This document shows positions 1-7,790 of a stretch of 20,083 nucleotides of DNA, in pieces. How positions within the stretch are numbered: position 1 is the first letter of the stretch; each line of letters opens with the position of its first letter. Location of the stretch: the IMG/VR virus record IMGVR_UViG_3300010375_000059, positions 1 through 20,083 of that record. One strand, written 5' to 3'. The stretch is from a virus. The notes under the pieces were generated by a model. The model was not told where the DNA came from and made no database searches. It worked only from the letters and a program-made list of their open reading frames with translations. The translations under genes were made by a program, and so were the position numbers.

Positions 1-154
1 CCTTGGAAATTTGCTTTTAGTGAGCGGCAACACTATTAAGCTCCAAGATATCGGTAAGTTTTCGGGTACGTACATGATCGAAGCCGCACACCACAACATT
101 AGTAAAGACGGCTCGTACAAATCGAGTGCGAATATATACCGAGTTAAAAAATGA
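1..154 (+). CDS. Phage tail protein gpD-like (late control D), C-terminal end only
   Basis: This is an open frame entering from the left edge (codons read from base 2) and ending in TGA at 152-154. The last 50 residues include 'SGTYMIEAAHHNISK' and end in 'ANIYRVKK'. This matches the style of the C-terminus of phage late-control D / gpD proteins, the tail hub that sits on the tube end and carries the gpV spike. The stop overlaps the ATG of the next gene (ATGA), which fits translational coupling in the tail operon. The assignment rests on a short segment plus the gpV, gp25, gpJ order that follows. Confidence 0.6.
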   Translation, partial: LGNLLLVSGNTIKLQDIGKFSGTYMIEAAHHNISKDGSYKSSANIYRVKK

Positions 155-750
155 TTCTAAAATTTGGGATTATCAGCAACGCAAAGCCAGGGTACGCAAA
201 GGTATATTTTGAGGAAGATGACATAGTAACAGATTGGTGGCCGGTTGTCTTACCGTACACGCTGAAGGATAAAGTAAGCTACCCGCTCAATGTAAACGAA
301 CATGTCGTTTGTATTGCAGACGCGCGATTAGAGGAAGGTGCGATAGTGGGCGCTATTCACAACAGCCAGGATACACCCGACACGGGTGCAGGGACGGGAA
401 AGTTTCGGAAGGTGTTCGAGGACGGTACTGTTATCGAGTACGACAAGACTGCGCACAGCTTTAAAGGCACTATAAACGGATCGGCCGAGATCGAGGCGCA
501 AACGGTTAAGATTACCGGCGCATTAACGGCCGAGATCGAGGCGGCAAATATTACGCTTACCGGGAACGTTGCAATTTCGGGAAACCTGGCTTTCGGCGGA
601 TCACTCAGCGGCGGGAGCGGCGCGGCAACCATTTCATTCGATGGGTCGACGCTGCAAGCGCCGGACGTGAAGGCTGGTACCGTATCGCTCCTGACTCATA
701 AGCATACTGGCGTAACAACCGGCGGCGGGGTAACGGGACCCGCCGTATAG
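151..750 (+). CDS. Baseplate assembly protein gpV (tail spike), OB-fold plus beta-helix
   Basis: This is a 199-residue protein. Residues 1-75 look like the OB-fold of phage baseplate V/gp5 proteins ('FGIISNAKPGYAKVYFEED', 'WWPVVLP', 'HVVCIADARLEEGAIVG'). Residues 85-170 are short repeating strands ('AEIEAQTVKITGALTAEIEA', 'NITLTGNVAISGNLAFG') expected for a trimeric beta-helix. The end has a 'THKHTG' segment (H183, H185), resembling the metal-binding HxH near the tip of P2-type spikes. The protein would form the membrane-puncturing tip of a contractile tail. ATG at 151 overlaps the preceding stop. A 63-bp gap follows, in which I see no gene. Confidence 0.85.
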   Translation: MILKFGIISNAKPGYAKVYFEEDDIVTDWWPVVLPYTLKDKVSYPLNVNEHVVCIADARLEEGAIVGAIHNSQDTPDTGAGTGKFRKVFEDGTVIEYDKTAHSFKGTINGSAEIEAQTVKITGALTAEIEAANITLTGNVAISGNLAFGGSLSGGSGAATISFDGSTLQAPDVKAGTVSLLTHKHTGVTTGGGVTGPAV

Positions 751-813
751 TGTGACGGTATATACACTATAGCGAGCCTATAGGAAACGCTCTCAGTATG
801 CGAATTTTACCCC

Positions 814-1737
814 GTGGCGACACTGGACGACATTCTTTCCCCCGTATGGACGCTTTCAATTGACGGCGGCGGAGCAATCGCCGAGGGAGTCGACGCTATT
901 AAGCAATGCCTTAATCTCATTGTTAGGACGACGCCGGGTACTGATCCTTTGCGTCCTGAGTTTGGTTGTGGGCTATATCGGTTCGTAGATCAACCGGAAA
1001 ATGTCGCGATTCCTAACATGAAAAAAGCCATGCTCGACGCCGTTGCACGTTGGGAGCCACGGGTTAAGATTGTACGCATTACGCACACCTTGGGCGACGG
1101 TGAGATTATCTTTTATCTCGGGTACCAACTTTCGGGCGGTTCAGTTAGCGACTCGCTTACGGTTTCTGTCGGCAGCGGCGGAGCCAATACAGGAGTAAAG
1201 CGTACAAGGCTAGTTATCCGCGCAGAGTTCCCAAGTAACCCGAGTAACCTACAATACGGAATTACCGGCCAAGTCAACGGGGCCGACATTGTGCCGGCGG
1301 CACCCGTTGGCGGGTTTGCTACAGTAGACGCGTTATACGCCTGGGTAGTTGACAATTGGACTATTTACGGGCAGTGGTACCGAACTGCTGACGCAATTGT
1401 AGGCTACTTAAAACCGGCCTTTCTAACCGGCAGCGTGGCAATTGAAGTGCTGACCGTCCGAAGGGTATTCGCTGACATACCAGGAGCATTTAACTACACA
1501 GTTACGGTTACAGTAGACGGTACGATTTACACGACAAGCGGTATTACAACATCGGGCGCTATCCTGGCTTACTTGCAAAACGACGATGTTTTGGCTCAAC
1601 TCGGTACTTGGACTGTACGAGTTGCGCCCGCTGATTTTAACGATGATTTTTCTGACGACTTTATCACTTACGCGCAAACACTTGAATTGACTACAGGAAG
1701 CGTACAAGATATTGAAATTACTATAACGGGTTTCTAG
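814..1737 (+). CDS. Baseplate wedge protein gp25/gpW family with long C-terminal extension
   Basis: The N-terminal ~110 residues match the gp25/gpW baseplate family: 'NLIVRTTPGTDPLRPEFGC' followed by 'WEPRVKI' carrying the family's EPR motif (81-83). Family members are usually only 110-140 residues, but this one has 307. The additional ~195 residues are beta-rich and Thr/Val-rich and contain two sections that look alike ('GSVSDSLTVSVGSGG', 'FNYTVTVTVDGTIYTTSG'). I do not recognise them; they could decorate the baseplate or act in attachment. The start is GTG at 814; an ATG at 798 is out of frame. The stop TAG shares its last base with the GTG of gpJ, so the genes are coupled. Confidence 0.82.
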   Translation: MATLDDILSPVWTLSIDGGGAIAEGVDAIKQCLNLIVRTTPGTDPLRPEFGCGLYRFVDQPENVAIPNMKKAMLDAVARWEPRVKIVRITHTLGDGEIIFYLGYQLSGGSVSDSLTVSVGSGGANTGVKRTRLVIRAEFPSNPSNLQYGITGQVNGADIVPAAPVGGFATVDALYAWVVDNWTIYGQWYRTADAIVGYLKPAFLTGSVAIEVLTVRRVFADIPGAFNYTVTVTVDGTIYTTSGITTSGAILAYLQNDDVLAQLGTWTVRVAPADFNDDFSDDFITYAQTLELTTGSVQDIEITITGF

Positions 1738-2843
1738 TGGCAGAATTACCGATAATATTTACCGAGGACGTAGCGCAAGTACAAGCGCGGTTACAGTCAA
1801 GCCTAGAAAAGGGCTTAGGCCGGGCACTTGCTCCCGGTGACGTAGAGGTTTTAATATTAAACGCGTTTGCCTATGAAATCCAACTACAGCGGATGGCCGC
1901 TAACAATGTGTTTCGGCAAAACCTTGTAGATTTCGCGGTGGCCCCTATGCTCGATTACCTTGCTGCCCTGGTCGGTGTTGTTCGACAACCTGCAGCCGGT
2001 TCGACTTGTACAATGCAATTCAATTTCGTAAGCGGTGCCGCCGCTGTTCTCTTACCTGCTGGTATCCGTGTGCAGTCGATAGACGGGCAAGCTATTTTCG
2101 AGACTGTCGAGGCGCTTAATGTGTCGGCGGGTACCGCGTCGGTTTCTGTCGACGCGATTTGTCAAACGTCAGGAAAGGCCGCGAACGGATACGCGATAGG
2201 TAATATCTCTGTGATCCTGGACCCGCAACCTTTCATTTCCAGCGCCGCTAATCTCGACGTGACTAGCGGCGGATCGGACGCAGAAACGGACGACCAACTA
2301 CGGGCGCGTGTGAAGCTGGCCCCGTCCGCCTTCAGCGTCGCGGGACCTACCGAGGCTTACAAGTTCTTTGCAAAAGGGGCGGACCCCTCAATAGTCGATG
2401 TTGCTTGCGTCACAACCGCACCGGGAGAAGTTACGCTCTACGTGCTGTGTAACGGCGGCGTCCTGGCGTCGACAGCGATTAAGGATAAGGTTTTAGCCAT
2501 TTGCAACGCCGACAAAGTACGACCGCAAAACGATACCGTTTTAGTCAGCGACGCGGCCGTAGTGCCATATGGGATAGATGTAACACTTACAACCTATAAC
2601 GATGCGGACCCGGCGGCGGTAACCGCTCAGGTTAACGCAAACCTCGCAGCCTTCAAACAAGCGCGATTAAATACGCTCGGCCTCGATGTTGTAATAGCTC
2701 AGATTATTGCCCAATGCGTTATACCTGGACAGGTATACAACGTAGTCGTAAACTCGCCGACAGCGAACATAGTAGCAAACGAAAGCACCTATACGAAATG
2801 CACCGGCATAACAGTAAATATAGGAGGGGCTACAGGTGGCTAA
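1737..2843 (+). CDS. Baseplate assembly protein gpJ
   Basis: This 368-residue protein is of the Baseplate_J family (P2 gpJ, Mu gp47, T4 gp6), which forms the baseplate wedge with gp25 and gpI. Visible family hallmarks are the N-terminal helical 'ILNAFAYEIQLQRMAANNVF', 'VAPMLDYLAALVGVVRQPA', the central 'DVTSGGSDAETDDQLRARVK' and the 'RPQNDTVLVSDAAVVPYGID' segment near residues 260-280. The start is GTG, overlapping the previous stop by one base. The end overlaps the next gene by 8 bases. Its place between gp25 and gpI is the canonical order of contractile-tail baseplate operons. Confidence 0.9.
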   Translation: MAELPIIFTEDVAQVQARLQSSLEKGLGRALAPGDVEVLILNAFAYEIQLQRMAANNVFRQNLVDFAVAPMLDYLAALVGVVRQPAAGSTCTMQFNFVSGAAAVLLPAGIRVQSIDGQAIFETVEALNVSAGTASVSVDAICQTSGKAANGYAIGNISVILDPQPFISSAANLDVTSGGSDAETDDQLRARVKLAPSAFSVAGPTEAYKFFAKGADPSIVDVACVTTAPGEVTLYVLCNGGVLASTAIKDKVLAICNADKVRPQNDTVLVSDAAVVPYGIDVTLTTYNDADPAAVTAQVNANLAAFKQARLNTLGLDVVIAQIIAQCVIPGQVYNVVVNSPTANIVANESTYTKCTGITVNIGGATGG

Positions 2844-3477
2844 TTTACCAATGGCTGATAGTATCGGCTATCTACCCGAGCCGCAAGCGTGGTTCACGAC
2901 GCTGAAAGCGGAGTTAGGAGAAATAGACCTTTCTAAGCTCCTGGTTTATTTGATAGATAGCGTAGACGTCTCAGCTCTGCCGCACTTGGGCGCTCAATTC
3001 GACGTACTAGGGTACAAAGGCTTTAAGATGGCACAAGACGAGGCAGGACAACGCGAGATATTGAAGCGTGCAATCGAGCTACATAAATTCAAGGGGACCG
3101 AGTGGGCCATATTGCAGGCGTTACAAAGTATCGGTTTTTCGAATGCAGAGCTTATAAAAGGTTATGATCATTGGGCTAAGTTCGGCCTACTGATTACAAG
3201 CGAGAATCTAACACTAACACCGGCGGCATTTGATGACATTACCGCTATGGTGAAGGAGTATAAGCGTGCGGTTTGCGTATTAGAGGAAATACGGATCACG
3301 ATAATTGCAACCGACTCGCTCACCAGTGACGACACAGCATACGTAAATATCCAAATACTTGCCGTTGACCGACTCACACTATCCGAGTCGCTTAAATATG
3401 ACGGGTCGGGTGAGTTTGACGGTACACATAATTTCAGTGGGGAGGGGGACGTAGCTACAATACATATAAAGTCATGA
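2836..3477 (+). CDS. Tail protein gpI family
   Basis: This 213-residue protein is of the phage tail protein I family, linking the baseplate wedge to tail fibres. Typical features are 'LPHLGAQFDVLGYKGFKMAQ' and 'LKRAIELHKFKGTEWAILQA', followed by 'GYDHWAKFGLL'. The C-terminal ~30 residues ('YDGSGEFDGTHNFSG') are a short Gly/Asp repeat of the kind that continues into fibre-binding parts in related proteins. GTG at 2836 is preferred over ATG at 2851 because an AGGAGG sits 8 bases ahead of the GTG, a strong Shine-Dalgarno that is rare in this lineage, and because the GTG gives the usual overlap with gpJ. Its stop overlaps the next ATG (ATGA). Confidence 0.85.
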   Translation: MANLPMADSIGYLPEPQAWFTTLKAELGEIDLSKLLVYLIDSVDVSALPHLGAQFDVLGYKGFKMAQDEAGQREILKRAIELHKFKGTEWAILQALQSIGFSNAELIKGYDHWAKFGLLITSENLTLTPAAFDDITAMVKEYKRAVCVLEEIRITIIATDSLTSDDTAYVNIQILAVDRLTLSESLKYDGSGEFDGTHNFSGEGDVATIHIKS

Positions 3478-3818
3478 TAACGGCAGCAGGGATATTAAAT
3501 GAGCAACGATTGCAGGCGGGTGATCCCGCCGGAAAACCGTATACCCATGTCGCGATAGGTACTAGCGGCGCACCGGTTACAGGGTCAGAGTCTTCGCTTA
3601 CAGGGCAGGTAGCGAAAAATATTTTAAGCGTCAACTATCTCGGTGGTGGGTACATACAGTTTAACGCACAGATTGATCCTACGGATGTGGGAATAACTAC
3701 ACGAGAAATGGGCCTCCTTAATGCTGACGGCGTTTTGTGTTACCGGCAAGTAATTACCGCTGTCACTACGACTACGGGAGTTGTTTATTCACTTGGTTAT
3801 AAAATAAAATTATCTTGA
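3474..3818 (+). CDS. Small tail fibre protein (gpH N-terminal-like)
   Basis: This 114-residue protein begins 'MITAAGILNEQRLQAGDPAG' and continues with 'YTHVAIGTSGAPVTGSESSL'. It resembles the N-terminal virion-attachment part of P2-type tail fibres (tail-collar fibre family). It lacks any C-terminal receptor-binding part, so it is either an adaptor between gpI and the following fibre or a fibre split into separate genes. It starts with ATG overlapping the gpI stop, and its TGA overlaps the TTG start of the next gene. The family call comes from position and motif style and is moderately sure. Confidence 0.6.
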   Translation: MITAAGILNEQRLQAGDPAGKPYTHVAIGTSGAPVTGSESSLTGQVAKNILSVNYLGGGYIQFNAQIDPTDVGITTREMGLLNADGVLCYRQVITAVTTTTGVVYSLGYKIKLS

Positions 3819-4804
3819 CGAACTATATAGCAGGTGACGTTTTTACCCCGTCCCAAATTTATGATCTATCCGACCTCGTACAGGGCGGCTACAGCGGCGA
3901 CGCGAACACACCATTAAAGGCCCTGGCGGACCAAAGTAACTATTTGCGTAATCGCTTGCGCCGTTGGGAAGGTATAAAGACGATTACTGATAACTACACG
4001 GTCGACGCGGTAGCTGACTTGGGATACCTTCTTTTTGTACAGATAAACGCGAATAAGACCCTTACTCTACCGAACGCGGGCAACTTCTTGGTAGGCACCC
4101 GTATAAAAATCCTAACCGCTATAACTGGCATAAAAGCGCTTACCGTTCAATCTCAGGCGTCACAAGCAATTGTAGACGGTTCAATTACCTGGACAAAATG
4201 GGATACGGGCGCGCCGGGTATCTACATGCACGACTCCGAAAAACTTGTTTTAGTTGCTGCCGGTGATCACTGGCTAGTAGAAGACGCCGTAGGAAATTTC
4301 TACACCTACGGCGACACGTTCGGTGCGCGTATTCAGCGAGGTAATACCGTGATATGTAACGGTACGACCTACAACCGCGCCGACATGCCCCGTATCGCTT
4401 TGATCGTTTCGGGCGGCGGGTCGTCCGTAAAGACGGAATTTAGTTGGATCGCCGGTGGCGACTTGTACAAAGGTTGTTTTAGCAACGGCGATGGTACGTC
4501 AACTATGCGCGTACCTGACGAGCGCGCGATGTTTGATAGGTATTTGGACCTGGGACGTGGTATCGATCTATACAGAATATCAAGCGTACCCGGTGCATTT
4601 GAGGACGAGCAAGTAGGGAAGCACACGCACCCTATCGTAACACCGCCGGAAGCGACGTCACAAGGTCAAAACGGTACAGGATATTTCACCGGAGGCGGGG
4701 AAGCGCACGAGCCTTTTGGTATGGTATCTTTTGACAGTAAGCAAAACGCAGGTTCGCAACAAATCGTTAAGAACATTGGTAAAATCCCACTTATAAAATA
4801 TTGA
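3815..4804 (+). CDS. Tail fibre / tail collar domain protein
   Basis: This 329-residue fibre protein starts with TTG; no other in-frame start lies near, and the TTG overlaps the upstream stop (TTGA). The N-terminus contains 'LKALADQSNYLRNRLRRWEG', a helical stalk-like stretch. The middle is beta-rich ('ANKTLTLPNAGNFLVGTRIK'), as in phage neck-appendage and fibre domains. The end carries a tail-collar-like module with 'GKHTHP' (H270, H272), a histidine pair used for metal binding in T4 gp12-type fibres. It probably serves as receptor-binding or short tail fibre. It is the last gene with the GC- and CpG-rich composition of the tail module. Confidence 0.75.
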   Translation: MTNYIAGDVFTPSQIYDLSDLVQGGYSGDANTPLKALADQSNYLRNRLRRWEGIKTITDNYTVDAVADLGYLLFVQINANKTLTLPNAGNFLVGTRIKILTAITGIKALTVQSQASQAIVDGSITWTKWDTGAPGIYMHDSEKLVLVAAGDHWLVEDAVGNFYTYGDTFGARIQRGNTVICNGTTYNRADMPRIALIVSGGGSSVKTEFSWIAGGDLYKGCFSNGDGTSTMRVPDERAMFDRYLDLGRGIDLYRISSVPGAFEDEQVGKHTHPIVTPPEATSQGQNGTGYFTGGGEAHEPFGMVSFDSKQNAGSQQIVKNIGKIPLIKY

Positions 4805-4805
4805 C

Positions 4806-6332
4806 ATGAAAAGAAGTTTGGTCTGTTTGGCGTTGTTCCTATCTTCATTTGTAAAGGCACAGATTATAGATACGGCTGGGTTAAGGTCGTATATTAACTC
4901 ACGGATAGTTACTAATGGCAATCGTTCTATTACTGCTCTAAATCTGAACGATATTCTCAACGCATATTTAAACCTATGGCCTAATGATTCAATTGCCTTA
5001 TCAAAAGGTGGACAGTATGATACATTGTATTATTACAAAAGAGGGAAAGCCGCCTTTTATACTTTGCTTGCTGGAACGAATACGTGGACAACTACAGGCA
5101 ACAGCGGGTTAAATGCCAGTCAGAATTTCATAGGTACAATTGATGATGTTCCTTTACTGTTTAAGGCAAACAACCAAAATGCCGCCTTCGTTTCGTCTCA
5201 TGGTGACATAACTGCATTTGGCTATCAGGCAGGAAATCCAACGCAGGTAACAAGTGGGTTTAACACTGCATTTGGTTATCAATCTCTCCAATTTAATAAT
5301 AGTTCCGGTAATTCAGGTTTTGGATTCCAGACGTTGCGAAATAATACGGACGGATTCCAAAACACGGCGGTAGGATATAATGCATTATTGTTTAATACTA
5401 CCGGCTTTAATAATGTGGCACTTGGCATGCAGACATTAGTAAACAACCTAACGGGCGGTGGCAATACTGCTATAGGATCATTCAGCCAAGTTTATAATGA
5501 AGCCGGGTCCAATAATACAGGAGTTGGGCAGGCCGCTTTACAATACACTGACGGCAATTTAAACACTGCTGTCGGTTACGGAGCCGCACAATATCAATTC
5601 GGGTCGGATAGTAACCTTTCAGTGGGTGCTGTATCTGGTGGAACGCTTAATTCTGGAAAGAGTAACACCTTTATTGGCACAAATACCGGAAGAGGTATCG
5701 TAGGCGGAAGCTATAATACTATTCTTGGCGCGAATGTAACAGGATTATCCGCTAGTTTATCAAACAATATAATTATCGCCGATGGACAGGGAAATAGACG
5801 AGTCAATATAGATAAGTCCGGCAATGTAATGTTCAATACCACGACTCCAAGTGCCAAAAATACATTTAGTGGATCGGGAGTTTTTACGGATACGCTGACC
5901 GCTACAACTATGGGCATTACGGACAGTAGCAATAGGGTTGCGACTACGGCGTGGGTAAAGAGAAAGCTACCGCCAACGGTGTATTCTGGGACATACACTC
6001 CTGTCGTGACCGTTGAATCCGGTAATATCGATATTAATCAGGTTTTAGAATGCACGGTAATGAGGATTGGAAATATCGTACATGTTGCAGGCAAAATAGT
6101 GGTGACAGTCAATGATGGAAATCAGGCGGCATTTGCCTTGTCTCTACCCTTTCCATCTTCTTTTACATCAGAGGACGATTGTAGTGGCACTATTGGCACC
6201 CTCTCGACTCCCGGATATAATGGCGGTGCTATTGATGGAGAAGAAGGCACAAATTTAGCCGTTGTGATATTTCAGCCTGGGGCTGTTTCAAGCACTGCGG
6301 TCATTTTTCAATTCACTTACATAATTAAATAA
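4806..6332 (+). CDS. Long fibre/adhesin with head-type repeats and a signal peptide
   Basis: This is a 508-residue protein. Residues 1-19 form a convincing signal peptide (KR, hydrophobic core 'LVCLALFLSSFV', cleavage at 'KAQ'). Residues ~135-310 are repeats of about 20-25 residues built on 'NTAFGYQSL'/'NTAVGYNAL', like trimeric adhesin head repeats. Next comes 'DSSNRVATTAWVKRKL', a phrase common near fibre ends. The last ~115 residues ('YSGTYTPVV', 'VMRIGNIVHVAGKI', 'LPFPSSFTS') look like a receptor-binding phage fibre tip. Its place directly after the collar fibre argues for a virion fibre, whereas the signal peptide argues for export. Base composition drops to AT-rich exactly at this gene, suggesting recent exchange. 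Confidence 0.72.
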   Translation: MKRSLVCLALFLSSFVKAQIIDTAGLRSYINSRIVTNGNRSITALNLNDILNAYLNLWPNDSIALSKGGQYDTLYYYKRGKAAFYTLLAGTNTWTTTGNSGLNASQNFIGTIDDVPLLFKANNQNAAFVSSHGDITAFGYQAGNPTQVTSGFNTAFGYQSLQFNNSSGNSGFGFQTLRNNTDGFQNTAVGYNALLFNTTGFNNVALGMQTLVNNLTGGGNTAIGSFSQVYNEAGSNNTGVGQAALQYTDGNLNTAVGYGAAQYQFGSDSNLSVGAVSGGTLNSGKSNTFIGTNTGRGIVGGSYNTILGANVTGLSASLSNNIIIADGQGNRRVNIDKSGNVMFNTTTPSAKNTFSGSGVFTDTLTATTMGITDSSNRVATTAWVKRKLPPTVYSGTYTPVVTVESGNIDINQVLECTVMRIGNIVHVAGKIVVTVNDGNQAAFALSLPFPSSFTSEDDCSGTIGTLSTPGYNGGAIDGEEGTNLAVVIFQPGAVSSTAVIFQFTYIIK

Positions 6333-6338
6333 AGACAC

Positions 6339-6488
6339 ATGGAGAAAGAAGGTATAGCACATTTATGTATGTGGACAGGAATTGCGTTGACGTTTAATCC
6401 CTCAATTATTCCATTGGTATTGTCGTCTATCGCATCCACAATGGCAATTGTCAATTATTTATTAACAATAAAGAAGAACAGAAAATGA
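6339..6488 (+). CDS. Small membrane protein, candidate holin component
   Basis: This 49-residue frame starts at ATG 6339, six bases after the fibre stop. It has hydrophobic stretches (about residues 12-20 and 22-43, with 'SIIPLVLSSIASTMAIVNYL') and a basic tail 'TIKKNRK'. Its stop overlaps the ATG of the next small membrane protein (ATGA). Size, membrane nature and position just ahead of a spanin-like protein and a lysozyme suggest a holin or antiholin. There is no diagnostic motif. Confidence 0.6.
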   Translation: MEKEGIAHLCMWTGIALTFNPSIIPLVLSSIASTMAIVNYLLTIKKNRK

Positions 6489-6649
6489 AAAGTTGGAAGA
6501 CCACATTGTTTGGAGCTATTGCAGCATTGGGCGTATTTTTTACAGCGCAGACTAACGCCGTCTTGCATGTGATAGGGTTAGTATTGTCGGCTGTTGGCAC
6601 ATTTGGTGCAGGTGCGGCAGCTCAGGACGCAGTTAACACCAAAAGTTAA
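6485..6649 (+). CDS. Small membrane protein, candidate holin
   Basis: This is a 54-residue protein. 'MKSWKTTLFGAIAALGVFFT' gives a first hydrophobic segment and 'AVLHVIGLVLSAVGTFGAGA' a second, followed by a polar end 'AQDAVNTKS'. Two short TM segments with a Gly/Ala-rich face match many small phage holins. It overlaps the preceding 49-residue gene by four bases, and the pair could form a holin/antiholin set. It lies three bases before the candidate spanin gene. Confidence 0.6.
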   Translation: MKSWKTTLFGAIAALGVFFTAQTNAVLHVIGLVLSAVGTFGAGAAAQDAVNTKS

Positions 6650-6652
6650 TCA

Positions 6653-7156
6653 ATGAAGAACCATGTAACAAGAGCGGCGGCGGCAATCGTCGTCGCTCTC
6701 TTTATCTCCTGTCATCCGGCAAGACAAGTGCAAAAGGAAGATCAGGACATTAGCGGACTAAAAGCTAAGTGGATACCTGAATGGGTTAAGGATCACCCGT
6801 GTCCCCAACTCCCCCCAATAAATCTGGACAGTCTTTGCAGCCTTAAAGACTTCGCCTTTGATATGCAGCCTGAAGATACTATACAGCACGATACAGTAGT
6901 AAGGGAACGTCCTCCTTTGATCCGTCGTATTTTGGTTCCTTACCAGGATACCAGGACTGTAGAGCTGCTGTATGATTCACTCAGGGAAAAAACGGAACGT
7001 ATTGCGATGCTGGAAGGAATACAGGAAGGACAAAATACCGTCGGTCTGATTGCTACTACCAAGAAAAGCCGCAATACCTGGTTATGGGCCTTCATTGGTG
7101 CGTGTGGGGTTGTGGTTCTTTTGGTGGTTAAGGATATTCGAACATTCTTTAAATAA
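6653..7156 (+). CDS. Lipoprotein with C-terminal TM: candidate unimolecular spanin
   Basis: This is a 167-residue protein. The N-terminus 'AAAAIVVALFISC' is a lipoprotein signal with lipidation at C20. Residues ~30-75 are Pro- and Cys-containing and extended. Residues ~100-130 ('VELLYDSLREKTERIAMLEG') form a short coiled coil. Residues ~144-162 ('WLWAFIGACGVVVLLVVKD') form a C-terminal TM with a short basic end. Outer-membrane lipid anchor plus inner-membrane TM in one chain is the topology of u-spanins (T1 gp11 type), which fuse the two membranes in the last lysis step. It sits between the holin-like genes and the lysozyme. The alternative is an unrelated phage membrane lipoprotein. Confidence 0.65.
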   Translation: MKNHVTRAAAAIVVALFISCHPARQVQKEDQDISGLKAKWIPEWVKDHPCPQLPPINLDSLCSLKDFAFDMQPEDTIQHDTVVRERPPLIRRILVPYQDTRTVELLYDSLREKTERIAMLEGIQEGQNTVGLIATTKKSRNTWLWAFIGACGVVVLLVVKDIRTFFK

Positions 7157-7162
7157 CTATAG

Positions 7163-7735
7163 ATGAATACAGAGAGTACCTTAGAATGGATAAAGGCGCA
7201 TTTAGGGCCGGTTATCCGTCAGGCCCTTCAAGAGGCGAAGGAAAAGACGCCGGACCTGCTGTATACCGAGGAATGGATAGCAGGGATTACTATGCGGGAG
7301 ACCGGGGAGCTGATAGCGCGGTATGTTAGTCGTGGGCTGCCAGCAGGAAAAGAGGTTGAGACTTTGGCCCCGCTAATGCGGGGGGATTATGGCCGTAGGT
7401 CCGGAGATATGACGCCGCAATATCACGGGTACGGGTTTATGCAGATCGACATTGCCAGCTTCCCGGCGTTCATAAGATCGGGTAATTGGAAGGACGCAAA
7501 TAAAGCCTATAAAATGGCCCTGGCTGTCCTTGAAGATAAGCGTAAATACTTACAGGCGCATTTTCCAACCCTTACCGGGAATAACTTGGAATGTGCCATA
7601 ACCGCCGCCTATAATTGCGGGGAGGGGAATGTAGGGAAGACCATAATTGGGGGGCAGGATGTTGACACAAGGACGGCGGGGCGAGATTACGTAAAGGCTG
7701 TTTGGGCTTTTAGGAATATCTATAAGGGGCTTTAG
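7163..7735 (+). CDS. Endolysin, GH23-like (goose-type lysozyme / lytic transglycosylase)
   Basis: This 190-residue enzyme is predicted to cleave the glycan of peptidoglycan at lysis. Characteristic points in order are 'GITMRETG' with candidate catalytic Glu E46, 'GYGFMQIDIASF' (about 89-100, the GLMQID-like motif) and 'AITAAYNCGEGNV' (about 145-156, the AAYNaG-like motif). No signal peptide is visible, so export would depend on the holin. It follows the spanin-like gene by six bases and ends just ahead of a strong terminator, making it the last gene of the late operon. Confidence 0.85.
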   Translation: MNTESTLEWIKAHLGPVIRQALQEAKEKTPDLLYTEEWIAGITMRETGELIARYVSRGLPAGKEVETLAPLMRGDYGRRSGDMTPQYHGYGFMQIDIASFPAFIRSGNWKDANKAYKMALAVLEDKRKYLQAHFPTLTGNNLECAITAAYNCGEGNVGKTIIGGQDVDTRTAGRDYVKAVWAFRNIYKGL

Positions 7736-7766
7736 AATACAAGATAAGGCAGCACAATTATTTAAT

Positions 7767-7790
7767 GGGGGCTATTTTGCCCCCTTTTTC
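7767..7790 (+). terminator. Intrinsic terminator of the late/lysis operon
   Basis: The stem GGGGGC/GCCCCC (7767-7772 and 7779-7784) has a TATTTT loop and is followed by TTTTTC on the plus strand. It stands 31 bases after the lysozyme stop. Its left arm also holds the stop codon of the convergent XRE gene. On the minus strand no T-run follows the stem. Confidence 0.88.

Noticed and set aside
1423-1707. Long reverse-strand frames opposite the tail and fibre genes (also at 357-632, 4369-4960, 5711-5998)
   Set aside because: They lie entirely opposite well-supported genes, have no motifs and show atypical composition.
2714-2905. Overlapping plus-strand frame across the gpJ/gpI junction
   Set aside because: It is out of frame with both real genes, has no recognisable content and is explained by coding bias of gpJ.
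1-4804. Extracellular contractile injection system or R-type pyocin instead of a phage
   Set aside because: An integrase at a tRNA, a repressor switch, a holin/spanin/lysozyme set and cargo genes favour a prophage. Head genes are outside the window, so a tailocin cannot be fully excluded.
4806-6332. Repeats in the fibre as a DNA-level tandem array
   Set aside because: The periodicity is in the protein (NTAxGYxxL units); the DNA of the units has diverged too far to be a recent tandem array.
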